Below, in pieces: positions 34,381-42,001 of a stretch of DNA of 64,000 bases. The notes beneath the pieces were generated by a model. It saw only the letters and a program-made list of their open reading frames with translations. It did not search any database and had not been told where the DNA came from. The DNA comes from Actinoplanes sp. SE50/110. GTDB lineage: Bacteria > Actinomycetota > Actinomycetes > Mycobacteriales > Micromonosporaceae. A program made the translations under genes and the position numbers. Each line of letters opens with the position of its first letter. Positions within the stretch are counted from its first letter, which is position 1. The stretch covers positions 4,435,001-4,499,000 of the forward strand of contig NZ_LT827010.1 in NCBI RefSeq assembly GCF_900119315.1, given 5' to 3'.

Positions 34381-36180
34381 TCAGGTGTCGGTGTTGCGCC
34401 AGACCGCGTAGCGGTGGGCGTAGGCGAGGGCGCGGACGGCGCGGGCCGCGTCCGGATAGACCGGCGCGGCGCGCGAGCCGAAGGTCTGGATGCCGTCGTT
34501 GCCGCCGGTCAGGACCGCCGCGATGGTGACGTCCGGGTGGCCGTCGACCACCTCACCCAGCGCGGTCATGATGGCGATCGGACAGTTCGCCCGGGTTCCC
34601 ACGATGATCAGCAGCAGGGTGTCGGCCTCGCCGCTGTTCGCCACCGTCTCGGCGGCCGCGGCGATCGACGCCGGTGTCGCGTCGATGCCCAGATCCACCG
34701 GATTGTCCCGGCCGCGCGCCACCTGCCGGCGGGTCGCCGAGGTCAGCGGCAGCAGGGTGAAACCGGCCGCCTCCGCCAGGTCCGCGGCCTGACCGGTCAG
34801 CCCGCCGCCGTTACCGACGATCGCCATCCGCGCCCCCGCCGGGGCCGGCTGACCGATCAGCATCCGGGCGGTGTCCAGCATCTCGCCGATCCCGGTGGTA
34901 CAGATGACCCCGGCCGATTCCAGCAGCGCACCGGCCCGTGAGACGGCCAGCACCGGCTTGCGCCGGCCCAGCGCCCGGACCAGCGTGGCGAAGCCGGCCG
35001 GGTCGCGCACCGACTCCAGGCACAACCCCACCGCCCGGGTGGCCGGATCGTCGAACCAGTGGGTGACCAGGTCGTTCTCGGTCACGTCGAGGCCCTCGCC
35101 GAGTGAGACGAAACTGGCGACGCCGCAGCCGCCGCGGGCCGCGCCGGCCAGCAGCGCGATCCCGACCGGACCGGACTGGGCGGCGAGCGCCAGACCGCCC
35201 GCCGGCGGGCGCTCCGGGGAGAGACAGGCGTTGAGCCGGGCGTCCGGGCCGGTGTTGAGCACCCCGATGCTGCTCGGGCCGAGCAGCCGGACACCCTGCT
35301 CCCGGGCCACCTGCAGGACCTCGGCGCGGCGCTGCCGGCTGACCGGGCCGGAACTGGCGAAACCCTTGCTGAGCACGACGGCGCAGCGGACCCCGCACCG
35401 ACCGGCCTCCTTGAGAGCGGCCGGGACCAGGTCGGCGCGGACCGCGACCACCGCCAGGTCGGCGGGCTCGGGCAGATCCGAGACGCTGCGGTACGCGGGG
35501 ACGCCGCAGACCGGGCGGCCGGCCGGGTTGACCGCGTACAACCGGCCGGCGAAACCGTAGTCGCGCAGGGCGCGCAGCGTTTCGTGGCCGGCGCCGCCGT
35601 GCCGCGGGCCGGCGCCGATCACGACCACCGAGGCCGGGGTGAGCATCGGGCGCAGCTCGGTGCCGCCATCGGGGCCGGGGCCGATGAGTTCGGTGATCCC
35701 GGCCTGCCGGGCGTGGGCGGTGAGCTGCTCGACCAGGAGGGTGGCGATGCCGCGGCCGCGGTGGTGCGGGGCGACGTGGACGGCGATCTCCGCGGTGCGG
35801 CCGGCCGGGTCCAGGCGGGCGTAGGCCGCCACGCCGATCACGGGTGGTGCGCCCTTTCTGGCGGTGGCTTGTTCGGCTCTTTCCGCTCGTTCCGCTTTCT
35901 TGGCGGCGTCCTTCTGTGTGGCGTGGTCGTTCGCGGCGTCTTTCGCTGTGGCGTGGTCGTTCGCGGCGTCTTTCTCTGCGGCGTGGTCGTTCGCGGCGTC
36001 TTTCTCCGCGGCGTGGTCTTTCGCGGCGTCGGGCGGTGGTGGGCCGGCGCAGGCCACCAGAATGATGCGGTCGGTGGCGGCGGCGGCCAGCCGGAAACGC
36101 AGCATGCCGGTGCGGTCGCCGGGCCGGGCCGGGCGGAGAGTGACGACGCCGCCGTCGGATGCCAGCAGGGTCAGGGTCAT
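34381..36180 (-). CDS. GNAT domain fused to NDP-forming acyl-CoA ligase alpha part, without ATP-grasp
   Basis: A 599-residue protein. The GNAT fold (residues 1-165) is interrupted at 51-90 by four 10-residue repeats; its acetyl-CoA loop is HHRGRGIA near 139-146. A CoA-binding Rossmann domain lies at about 175-300 (VVVIGAGPRHGG, AVNPAGRPVCGVPAY) and succinyl-CoA ligase-like domains at 305-599 (LLGPSSIGVLNT, LAAQSGPVGIALL, VSLGEGLDV, VGNGGGLT). The usual C-terminal ATP-grasp domain of these 850-900-residue GNAT/acyl-CoA ligases is absent; the chain ends just after AYAHRYAVWRN. It may need a separate ATP-grasp subunit or may have only acetyltransferase/regulatory roles. In related proteins the GNAT part acetylates lysines of acyl-CoA synthetases. 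Confidence 0.75.
   Translation of the reverse strand: MTLTLLASDGGVVTLRPARPGDRTGMLRFRLAAAATDRIILVACAGPPPPDAAKDHAAEKDAANDHAAEKDAANDHATAKDAANDHATQKDAAKKAERAERAEQATARKGAPPVIGVAAYARLDPAGRTAEIAVHVAPHHRGRGIATLLVEQLTAHARQAGITELIGPGPDGGTELRPMLTPASVVVIGAGPRHGGAGHETLRALRDYGFAGRLYAVNPAGRPVCGVPAYRSVSDLPEPADLAVVAVRADLVPAALKEAGRCGVRCAVVLSKGFASSGPVSRQRRAEVLQVAREQGVRLLGPSSIGVLNTGPDARLNACLSPERPPAGGLALAAQSGPVGIALLAGAARGGCGVASFVSLGEGLDVTENDLVTHWFDDPATRAVGLCLESVRDPAGFATLVRALGRRKPVLAVSRAGALLESAGVICTTGIGEMLDTARMLIGQPAPAGARMAIVGNGGGLTGQAADLAEAAGFTLLPLTSATRRQVARGRDNPVDLGIDATPASIAAAAETVANSGEADTLLLIIVGTRANCPIAIMTALGEVVDGHPDVTIAAVLTGGNDGIQTFGSRAAPVYPDAARAVRALAYAHRYAVWRNTDT
35911..36030. repeat. four 30-bp tandem repeats inside the GNAT domain
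   Basis: Four units of exactly 30 bp (35911-35940, 35941-35970, 35971-36000, 36001-36030), each encoding a 10-residue step of the type KDAANDHAxx on the reverse strand. Units share the core GCGTGGTCGTTCGCGGCGTC with one or two changes. The period is a multiple of three, so the reading frame stays open as the copy number varies. Confidence 0.9.
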
Positions 36181-36279
36181 GGGTCTTCACGCCCTTTGCG
36201 TCCGGACGCCGGTCCCCTGGGCGTCGGGCCTCGCCCCATCCTGCCCTGAAACACCGGCGGCCGTCTATGTCCCGCGGCC

Positions 36280-38550
36280 TCAGGCGACCGGAGCGGCCGC
36301 TTTCTGGCAGTATTCGGCGAACCATCTGTCGAAGTCCCCGGCGGGCATCGGTCGGGCGTAGTGGTAGCCCTGCGCGATGTCACAGCCCAGCTCGCGCAGC
36401 GCGGCGACCGCCGCCTCGTCCTCGACGCCCTCGGCCACCACCGACAGTCCCAGGTTGTGTCCGAGAGTGATCGCCGTGCGGACCAGCATCTCGTCGCCCG
36501 GGCTGTCCGCCATCGCCTGCACGAACGACTTATCGATCTTGAGCTCGTCGACCGGCAGCCGCTGCAGGTAGGTCATCGACGAGTGCCCGGTGCCGAAGTC
36601 GTCGACCGACAGGCTGATCCCGCCGTCGTGCAGCGCCCGCAGCACCGCCAGCGCCCGGTCCGGGTCGGCCATCGCGGCACTCTCGGTGATCTCCAGCTTG
36701 AGCAGGTGCGCCGGCAGCCCGGTCCGGTACAGCAGACCGAAGACCTGCGCCGCGAACCCCGGATCGAGCAGGCAGCGGGTGGACAGGTTGACCGCGATCG
36801 GGATCGGGGTGCCCCGGTCCGCCCAGATCCGGGCCTGCCGGACCGCCATCGACAGCACATGCCCGGTCAGCGGCCGGATCAGGCTGGTCGACTCGGCCAT
36901 CGGGATGAACATGTCCGGCGCCATCCGGCCCAGTTTCGGATGCTGCCAGCGGATCAGCGCCTCCACGCCGGTCACCCGGCCGGACCGCAGGTCGATCTTC
37001 GGCTGATAGTGCAGATCCAGCTGATCGTCGGTGCCCATCGCCCGGCGCAGGTCGCCGAGCAGTTCCAGACGGCTGGCGGTGCCGGTGTCGTTGGCCGCGT
37101 CGTACTGCTGCACCCCCGACACCTGCTCCTTGGCCAGGTGCAGGGCCGCGTCGGCGTGCCGCAGCAGGGTCTCGGCGTCCACGCCGTGCTCGGGCGCGGC
37201 GGCCACCCCGGCGTTCGCCTCCACATCCAGCTGGAAGTCGTCGATGACGAAGGTGTGGTGCAGCCCGGCGAGCAGCGCCTCCGCGGTCGCCCGCGCGGTC
37301 GCCGCGTCGGCGCCGGGCAGCAGCACGGCGAAGTCGTCGGCGCCGATCCGGGCCACCGTGGCGCCCTCCGGCACCGCCGCGGTCAGGCGCTGCGCCACCT
37401 GGGTGAGCAGCAGGTCGCCGTGCCGGTGCCCGAGCACGTCGTTGACGTCCCGGAACCCGCGCAGGTTGATGATCACCGCGGCGGCCGGCCGGCCCCCGCG
37501 CAGCGCGGCCTGGGTGCGCTCGTTGTACAGGGTCCGGTTCGGCAGCCCGGTCAGCGCGTCGTGCGTGCCGGCCCGGCGCACCGAGCGGGCGTGGGCCCGC
37601 CAGCTCACCCCGGAGATCAGAATGGTCAGCAGCGCGGCCAGCACCAGCGCCAGCGAGCGGACCGGGAAACCCCGGTTCCAGCCGGCGCCGTACGCCTGGT
37701 CGGAGACCACCACGTACCAGTCGTTGGCGTTGTTGAGGGTGGCCGGCATCCGCTGGTAGGCGACCCGCAGCCCGTTCAGATTCGTCATGCCGGCCAGCGC
37801 CCCGGCCCGCGCGATCGGCGCGAACGTGCGGTCGCCGACACCCGTGGTCCGGGAGTCGATCAGCACTTCGCCGCTGCTCGCGCCGAGGATCGAGGCGACC
37901 CGGCCGCCGCTGGTGTCCGGCATCCGGAAACTCGACAGCGACACCTCGAACTGGACGATCCCGGTGAACCCGTTGGCCATCAGCAGGGTCGAATCGGAAA
38001 TCACCATGTCGCCGGTGTCCAGCGACCGGTACGCCGCCGTCTGGTACACCCGCTCCGGCCCGAGCTGCAGCGTCGGCGCGAAGTACGGCCGCAGCTGCTC
38101 GTTGTCGCGCAGGTTGACGGCGCGCACCGGCACCCCGCCGGCCACCCGGGCGATCTGCCGGCCGTCCCGGTCGACGAAACTGGCCGACTGGATCCGCCCC
38201 GGATACAGCTGCTCCAGGTAGGCCAGCGCGTCGTTGACCCGACCGATCAGCGGGCCACCCGCGGCGATCTTCTCCCGGGTGGTCCCGGGCGCCTGATAGA
38301 AGTCGATGAACACCGGATTGTTGGCGAACACCTCGGCGATCGCCCGCGCCTGGTCGAAGTAGTTGCGGACCGCCGCCACCTGCTGACCGAGGCTCAGGTC
38401 GAGCGCGTGATCCTGGGTCGCGACCTGCTTGTCGCGCGCGGTCACCACACTGGTGAACACGCTGAACAGCAGCACCAGCAGACCGGTGAGGAAGGCCGCG
38501 GCACGGGCATGGCGGACCACCGCCGACCAGCCGATCATGCTCCTCCTCAC
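36280..38550 (-). CDS. membrane GGDEF-EAL protein with dCache-like sensor; GGDEF degenerate
   Basis: A 756-residue protein. TM1 is at 18-38, an extracytoplasmic dCache-like sensor at about 40-295, and TM2 at 298-315. The GGDEF half (330-485) is degenerate: GADDF at 403-407, and Asn362 replaces the metal Asp (INLRGFRDVND). The EAL half (500-750) is complete: EALIRW at 530, NLST, EITES, DDFGTG at 650, LKIDKSF, AEGVED and QGYHYARPM. It is therefore probably a c-di-GMP phosphodiesterase controlled by an external ligand, with the GGDEF half as a GTP sensor or dimer platform. The gene precedes the GNAT/CoA-ligase-like gene on the same strand by 99 bp. Confidence 0.87.
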   Translation of the reverse strand: MRRSMIGWSAVVRHARAAAFLTGLLVLLFSVFTSVVTARDKQVATQDHALDLSLGQQVAAVRNYFDQARAIAEVFANNPVFIDFYQAPGTTREKIAAGGPLIGRVNDALAYLEQLYPGRIQSASFVDRDGRQIARVAGGVPVRAVNLRDNEQLRPYFAPTLQLGPERVYQTAAYRSLDTGDMVISDSTLLMANGFTGIVQFEVSLSSFRMPDTSGGRVASILGASSGEVLIDSRTTGVGDRTFAPIARAGALAGMTNLNGLRVAYQRMPATLNNANDWYVVVSDQAYGAGWNRGFPVRSLALVLAALLTILISGVSWRAHARSVRRAGTHDALTGLPNRTLYNERTQAALRGGRPAAAVIINLRGFRDVNDVLGHRHGDLLLTQVAQRLTAAVPEGATVARIGADDFAVLLPGADAATARATAEALLAGLHHTFVIDDFQLDVEANAGVAAAPEHGVDAETLLRHADAALHLAKEQVSGVQQYDAANDTGTASRLELLGDLRRAMGTDDQLDLHYQPKIDLRSGRVTGVEALIRWQHPKLGRMAPDMFIPMAESTSLIRPLTGHVLSMAVRQARIWADRGTPIPIAVNLSTRCLLDPGFAAQVFGLLYRTGLPAHLLKLEITESAAMADPDRALAVLRALHDGGISLSVDDFGTGHSSMTYLQRLPVDELKIDKSFVQAMADSPGDEMLVRTAITLGHNLGLSVVAEGVEDEAAVAALRELGCDIAQGYHYARPMPAGDFDRWFAEYCQKAAAPVA

Positions 38551-39014
38551 CCGGACGTGCGCTTCTGTGCCGCATGATCGGCCGCTGAACGGCGCGCATG
38601 AGGCTACCGGGTTCGCTCACCGCGCAGTCACCGAAGTCGACGGGTCGCCATCCGGCCGTGCGGCGGCCGCAGAGACCACCGGGCCGGCAGCTGGCGGCCG
38701 GCCACCTACATCCTGGCCGGTCACTCTGGGGGTGGGGAGGCGGTCAGCCACATCGTGGTGAACTCGCACGGAGGTCCGGGGGTCATCTCCGCGGGCCGGC
38801 CTGGTGATCGGCTTCGCGCGGTTGGCTCGCGGTTGGCGGCCTGCGGTCTGCGGTCTGCGACTTGCGGCTGGCCGGCGCGCGTGGGATTCGGCCCACCCGC
38901 TGCCCGCAGGGTCGGCTCCGCAGGGTCGGCTGCGCGCGGGCTGGCTGCGCGCGGGGTGCGCATGGTCTTTGGCCGGCCTGCTGCTCGCTGCCCGCGGCCG
39001 CCTCCGCGTAGTTG

Positions 39015-39047
39015 GCCCGCTGCCCGCTGCCCGCTGCCCGCTGCCCG
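39015..39047. repeat. heptamer tandem repeat GCCCGCT
   Basis: Four perfect copies of GCCCGCT in a row (39015-39042) plus a partial fifth (GCCCG). It lies in the gene-free spacer within a longer low-complexity region of similar words. Confidence 0.9.
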
Positions 39048-39117
39048 TGGTCTCGGCCGGCCCGCTGCCCTCGTCCGCGGTTGTCTTGCGGTTGCAGCGC
39101 GGCGCTGTCGTTCTATC

Positions 39118-39199
39118 CGTGCGCGGGCTCCTCCCCGATGAGCCCGCGCACGAGCCGGGCGAGGCTCAAAAGTTGGGGCGTTCTCGCCTCGCCCGGCTC
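39118..39199 (-). terminator. two adjacent strong hairpins downstream of TetR
   Basis: The first stem is 13 bp (CGTGCGCGGGCTC, 39118-39130, pairing with 39140-39152). The second is 13 bp (GAGCCGGGCGAGG, 39152-39164, pairing with 39187-39199) with a 22-base loop. They share base 39152. There is no T-tract. They lie about 90 bp past the TetR stop in its direction of transcription. Confidence 0.5.
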
Positions 39200-39287
39200 G
39201 CCCATGATGGCGAAGTCCGCTCTCGGAACGCTATCGACTCACTGTCACGGTCGGGGCGTCCGCCCGCCGCCTCCTCGCCGCAGGTCG

Positions 39288-39911
39288 TCAGCTTTCCGCG
39301 GCGAGCTGGTCGGGTGTCGCTGCGTCGGAACCGGGCCGTCGGGCGTGCCAGCCATCGGTGATGATGGCGAAGACCGTCTCGACGGCGACCTCTTGATCGG
39401 GACGGCCGCGGGTCAGGGACGGAATGTCGAGGACGAAGCGGGCGAGCGTCACGCATTCCAGGTTGTCGTGCGGGACTCCGAGATCGTCGGCGATGGCGGC
39501 CGCCAACGTCTCGGTGTGCCGGGTCCACATCCGCTCCGAGTAGTCGCGCAGGGCCGGAGTGGAGTCGACGAGCCTCGTGTAATCCTCCCGCAGCGGGTGG
39601 GCGACCACCGGAAGATACGTGTCGAGGACGTGCCGGCGCAGGGCGTCGGGGATCGATTGCCCGTCCGGGCGGTCGCGGATCGCGGCGACCAGTTGCGCGT
39701 CCCGATCCTCCTCCTGATCGAAGACCAGCGCCTCCTTCCCGGGGAAGTGCTTGAACAGAGTGGTGGTGGAAACGTCCGCCACCTCGGCGATGTCCCTGAT
39801 GCTCACCCGGTCGTAGCCGTGCTCCAGGAACAGCCGGAGAGCCGCGTCGGCGAGCGCCTGGCGGGTGGCGGCCTTCTTGCGTTCTCGGCGACCGACGGGG
39901 CGTTCATCCAT
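39288..39911 (-). CDS. TetR-family transcriptional regulator
   Basis: About 207 residues from the ATG at 39911 (MDERPVGRRERKKAATRQ); an upstream extension to 39962 would run through the operator. The helix-turn-helix is at about 12-60 (RQALADAALRLFLEHGYDRVSIRDIAEVADVSTTTLFKHFPGKEAL). The ligand-binding part covers 70-200. It is divergent from the FAD monooxygenase gene and the 161-bp AT-richer spacer holds a 29-bp imperfect palindrome, so it most likely represses that gene. Confidence 0.87.
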   Translation of the reverse strand: MDERPVGRRERKKAATRQALADAALRLFLEHGYDRVSIRDIAEVADVSTTTLFKHFPGKEALVFDQEEDRDAQLVAAIRDRPDGQSIPDALRRHVLDTYLPVVAHPLREDYTRLVDSTPALRDYSERMWTRHTETLAAAIADDLGVPHDNLECVTLARFVLDIPSLTRGRPDQEVAVETVFAIITDGWHARRPGSDAATPDQLAAES

Positions 39912-39934
39912 GAGTGCAGCGTACCCAAAAGTTG

Positions 39935-39963
39935 AGTGCAAAGCAAAGTTGACTTGTTGCACT
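39935..39963. promoter_or_regulatory. inverted repeat AGTGCAA-N15-TTGCACT, TetR operator candidate
   Basis: Perfect 7-bp arms at 39935-39941 and 39957-39963, centred in an AT-rich part of the spacer between the divergent TetR and monooxygenase genes. The inner AAAGTTGACTT is partly symmetric too. Position next to the TetR start fits autorepression and control of the divergent gene. Confidence 0.6.
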
Positions 39964-40072
39964 TTTTTACCAAGTCTGCTTTCCTTGGTTCACCGGCCGC
40001 TCGCCGACCAGCGAGCCGCTCCCATCCCGCCGGCTCCCCCTGCGAGCCGTCTGCCGCCGAGAGGACACCACC

Positions 40073-41200
40073 ATGACTTCGCCAGCACCCTCCACCGCCC
40101 GGATCAGCGTGATCGGGGCCGGCCCCGGTGGGCTCACCTGTGCCCGCATCCTGCAGCGTCACGGCCTCGCCGTGACCGTTTACGACCGTGACCAGCGGCG
40201 TGACGCCCGCAACCAGGGCGGCACCCTCGACCTGCACGCCGACGACGGTCAGGTCGCGCTCCGTGCGGCCGGGCTGCTCGACGACTTCTTCCGGCTGGCC
40301 CGCGCCGAGGGGCAGGAGATGCGCAGGCTGGGCATCGACGGCACGCTCCAGGAGCACCACCTGCCCGCGCCTGACGAGTTGGTCAAACCCGAGATTGACC
40401 GTGGCCAGCTTCGTGACCTGCTGCTCGACTCCCTGGAGCCCGGGACGGTGCAGTGGGGTCGCGCCCTGACCTCGACCGATGGCCGCGTCCTGCGGTTCGC
40501 CGACGGCAGCACAGCCGAGACCGACCTGGTGATCGGCGCCGACGGCGCCTTCTCCCGGGTGCGCCCGGTCGTCTCGCCCGCGGTGCCGCACTACAGCGGA
40601 GTCACCTTCCTCGAGGCCTGGTTCGACGACGTGAGCGAGCGTCACCCCGACCTCTCCGATCTGGTCGGCCAGGGCGGGGCCCACGCCGCGGACGGCACCC
40701 GCGCCCTGTTCGCGCAACGCAACAGCGGTGACCACATCCGCGTCTACATCATTCGCAAGGCTCCGGTCGACTGGATCACCGCGGCCGGGCTGACCATCGC
40801 CGACACCGCCGGGATCCGGGCCAGGCTGCTTGCCGAGTTCGCCGATTGGTCCCCGCGCATGCTGCAGATGGTGACGGAGAACGACGGCGTTTACGTCGAC
40901 CGCCCGATCTTCGCCCTCCCGGTCCCGCACACCTGGGACCCGCACCCGTCGGTCACGCTGCTCGGCGACGCCGCCCATGTCATGCCGCCGCTCGGCGTCG
41001 GGGTCAACCTGGCGATGCTCGACGCCAGCGAGTTGGCCCTGGCGCTGGCCTCGTCGCCGACGGTCGACGAGGCCCTTCGCCACTACGAGGCCACGATGCT
41101 CCCGCGCTCCACGGAGTGCGCCAAGCTCCTGGAAAACGGTGCTGAGCAGTTGCTCGCCACCGACCTGCACGACTTCGACGAGGAGCGGCTTCAGTCGTGA
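40073..41200 (+). CDS. FAD-dependent monooxygenase, TetX-like
   Basis: A 375-residue flavoprotein hydroxylase of the PHBH/TetX type. The FAD Rossmann motif GAGPGGLTCARIL is at residues 14-26. QGGTLDLHADDGQVALRAAGL is a stretch typical of TetX-like enzymes. IGADGAFSRVRP is the DG motif, and LLGDAAHVMPPLGVGVNLAML the GD motif that binds FAD ribityl. Such enzymes oxidise aromatic or tetracycline-like substrates with NADPH and O2; a role in antibiotic inactivation is possible but unproven. It is under a divergent TetR regulator. AGAGGAC lies upstream of the ATG. Confidence 0.85.
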   Translation: MTSPAPSTARISVIGAGPGGLTCARILQRHGLAVTVYDRDQRRDARNQGGTLDLHADDGQVALRAAGLLDDFFRLARAEGQEMRRLGIDGTLQEHHLPAPDELVKPEIDRGQLRDLLLDSLEPGTVQWGRALTSTDGRVLRFADGSTAETDLVIGADGAFSRVRPVVSPAVPHYSGVTFLEAWFDDVSERHPDLSDLVGQGGAHAADGTRALFAQRNSGDHIRVYIIRKAPVDWITAAGLTIADTAGIRARLLAEFADWSPRMLQMVTENDGVYVDRPIFALPVPHTWDPHPSVTLLGDAAHVMPPLGVGVNLAMLDASELALALASSPTVDEALRHYEATMLPRSTECAKLLENGAEQLLATDLHDFDEERLQS

Positions 41201-41385
41201 GCATGCACGACACCGCGGTCGCCGCACGCGACACGATCTTGGCCACTGGGCTCACATACCTCTGCGGCCGAGCGGGATGCGGCGCCTGCGGAAGCACGGT
41301 GAAGGTGGCCGACTGGTTCGGAGCAGAGAACAGCCCCGCCCAACCGATGGATCCCATCGTGCCGAGAACCGACCGCTCGAGCTGA
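41197..41385 (+). CDS. small Cys-containing ORF coupled to the monooxygenase
   Basis: A 62-residue frame starting with a GTG that overlaps the TGA of the monooxygenase gene (GTGA). The product has three Cys in CGRAGCGAC around residues 23-31 and no other recognisable feature. GC at third positions is moderate. No Shine-Dalgarno of its own, so it would depend on coupling. Its short length, composition and the lack of a family make it doubtful; it is listed because of the overlap. Confidence 0.3.
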   Translation: MSMHDTAVAARDTILATGLTYLCGRAGCGACGSTVKVADWFGAENSPAQPMDPIVPRTDRSS

Positions 41386-41548
41386 CCCACCACCGAACGG
41401 CTCTTTGGGGACCGGTCGAGATCACGCTCGGCCGCGGCGAGCGCGGCAGCGGCCGCTCTCGCAGATGATCATGGCCGACAACATACGCCGGCCGGGCCAT
41501 GAAGGTGAGCGGACCGGCCGTAGCCGATCCGCCCACGTCCAGGCAGGC

Positions 41549-41947
41549 TCAGCAGCCGTTCGCCCACTCGTGCGATTCGCCGTGGTCGCTGACGGATGCG
41601 GGCTTGGACTCGAACCCGGTGCCGTGGGCCAGGCAGATGGTCACTCCGCCGGTCCGGCCGGGCCGGTCGTACACCCGCACGAAGCTCGGACTGGCCGCCG
41701 AGCCGTTGTTGAACCAGGACGAGTCGTGGTTGGCCACGTTGTCCGACCGGTTGCTGAAGAGGTTGTCGGACCAGTCGTTGTCGTTGTTGGGAGTGCTCCA
41801 GACGCCGTTCCTGTAGTGCTGGTTGTTGTAAACGCAGAACGACCGATACGGGCACTGGGCCGGGGCGGCCTGCGCGGGTGACGCGGCGACCGCGATGGTC
41901 GCGGCGGCGCCGGCGAAGGTGAGTGCGACGGCTAGGGTGCGTTTCAT
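41549..41947 (-). CDS. secreted peptidase-inhibitor I36-like protein
   Basis: About 132 residues from the ATG at 41947, with AAGGAG eight bases upstream. The signal peptide is MKRTLAVALTFAGAAATIAV with cleavage after AQA. The mature protein begins APAQCPYRSFCVYNNQHYRN and holds Cys pairs (CPYRSFC, ICLAHG and the final ANGC), many Asn, Trp and Gly residues, and the SFVRVYDRPGRTGG strand. The pattern is that of the I36 (Streptomyces metalloproteinase inhibitor) or beta/gamma-crystallin-like secreted proteins. Whether it inhibits a peptidase is not shown by sequence. Confidence 0.72.
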   Translation of the reverse strand: MKRTLAVALTFAGAAATIAVAASPAQAAPAQCPYRSFCVYNNQHYRNGVWSTPNNDNDWSDNLFSNRSDNVANHDSSWFNNGSAASPSFVRVYDRPGRTGGVTICLAHGTGFESKPASVSDHGESHEWANGC

Positions 41948-42001
41948 TGCCGGTGCTCCTTCATGGTGGTGGGTGTGCAACCCCGGGCCGGTCCCGGGGA
42001 G

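Larger units (their letters stand above)
38551..39287. other. gene-free GC-rich spacer with simple repeats and hairpins
   Basis: About 740 bp between the GGDEF-EAL start and the TetR stop. Frames on both strands are open by composition only, and none has a ribosome site or recognisable protein. The stretch 38800-39110 is built of degenerate GGCTGCGCG/GGTCTGCG-like steps, ends in a heptamer repeat, and is followed by two strong hairpins that probably end TetR transcription. Confidence 0.6.

Noticed and set aside
38804..39361. 185-codon plus-strand frame in the TetR/GGDEF spacer
   Set aside because: Passes through simple-repeat DNA and hairpins; Leu/Arg/Gly-rich by composition, no ribosome site, no similarity recognised.
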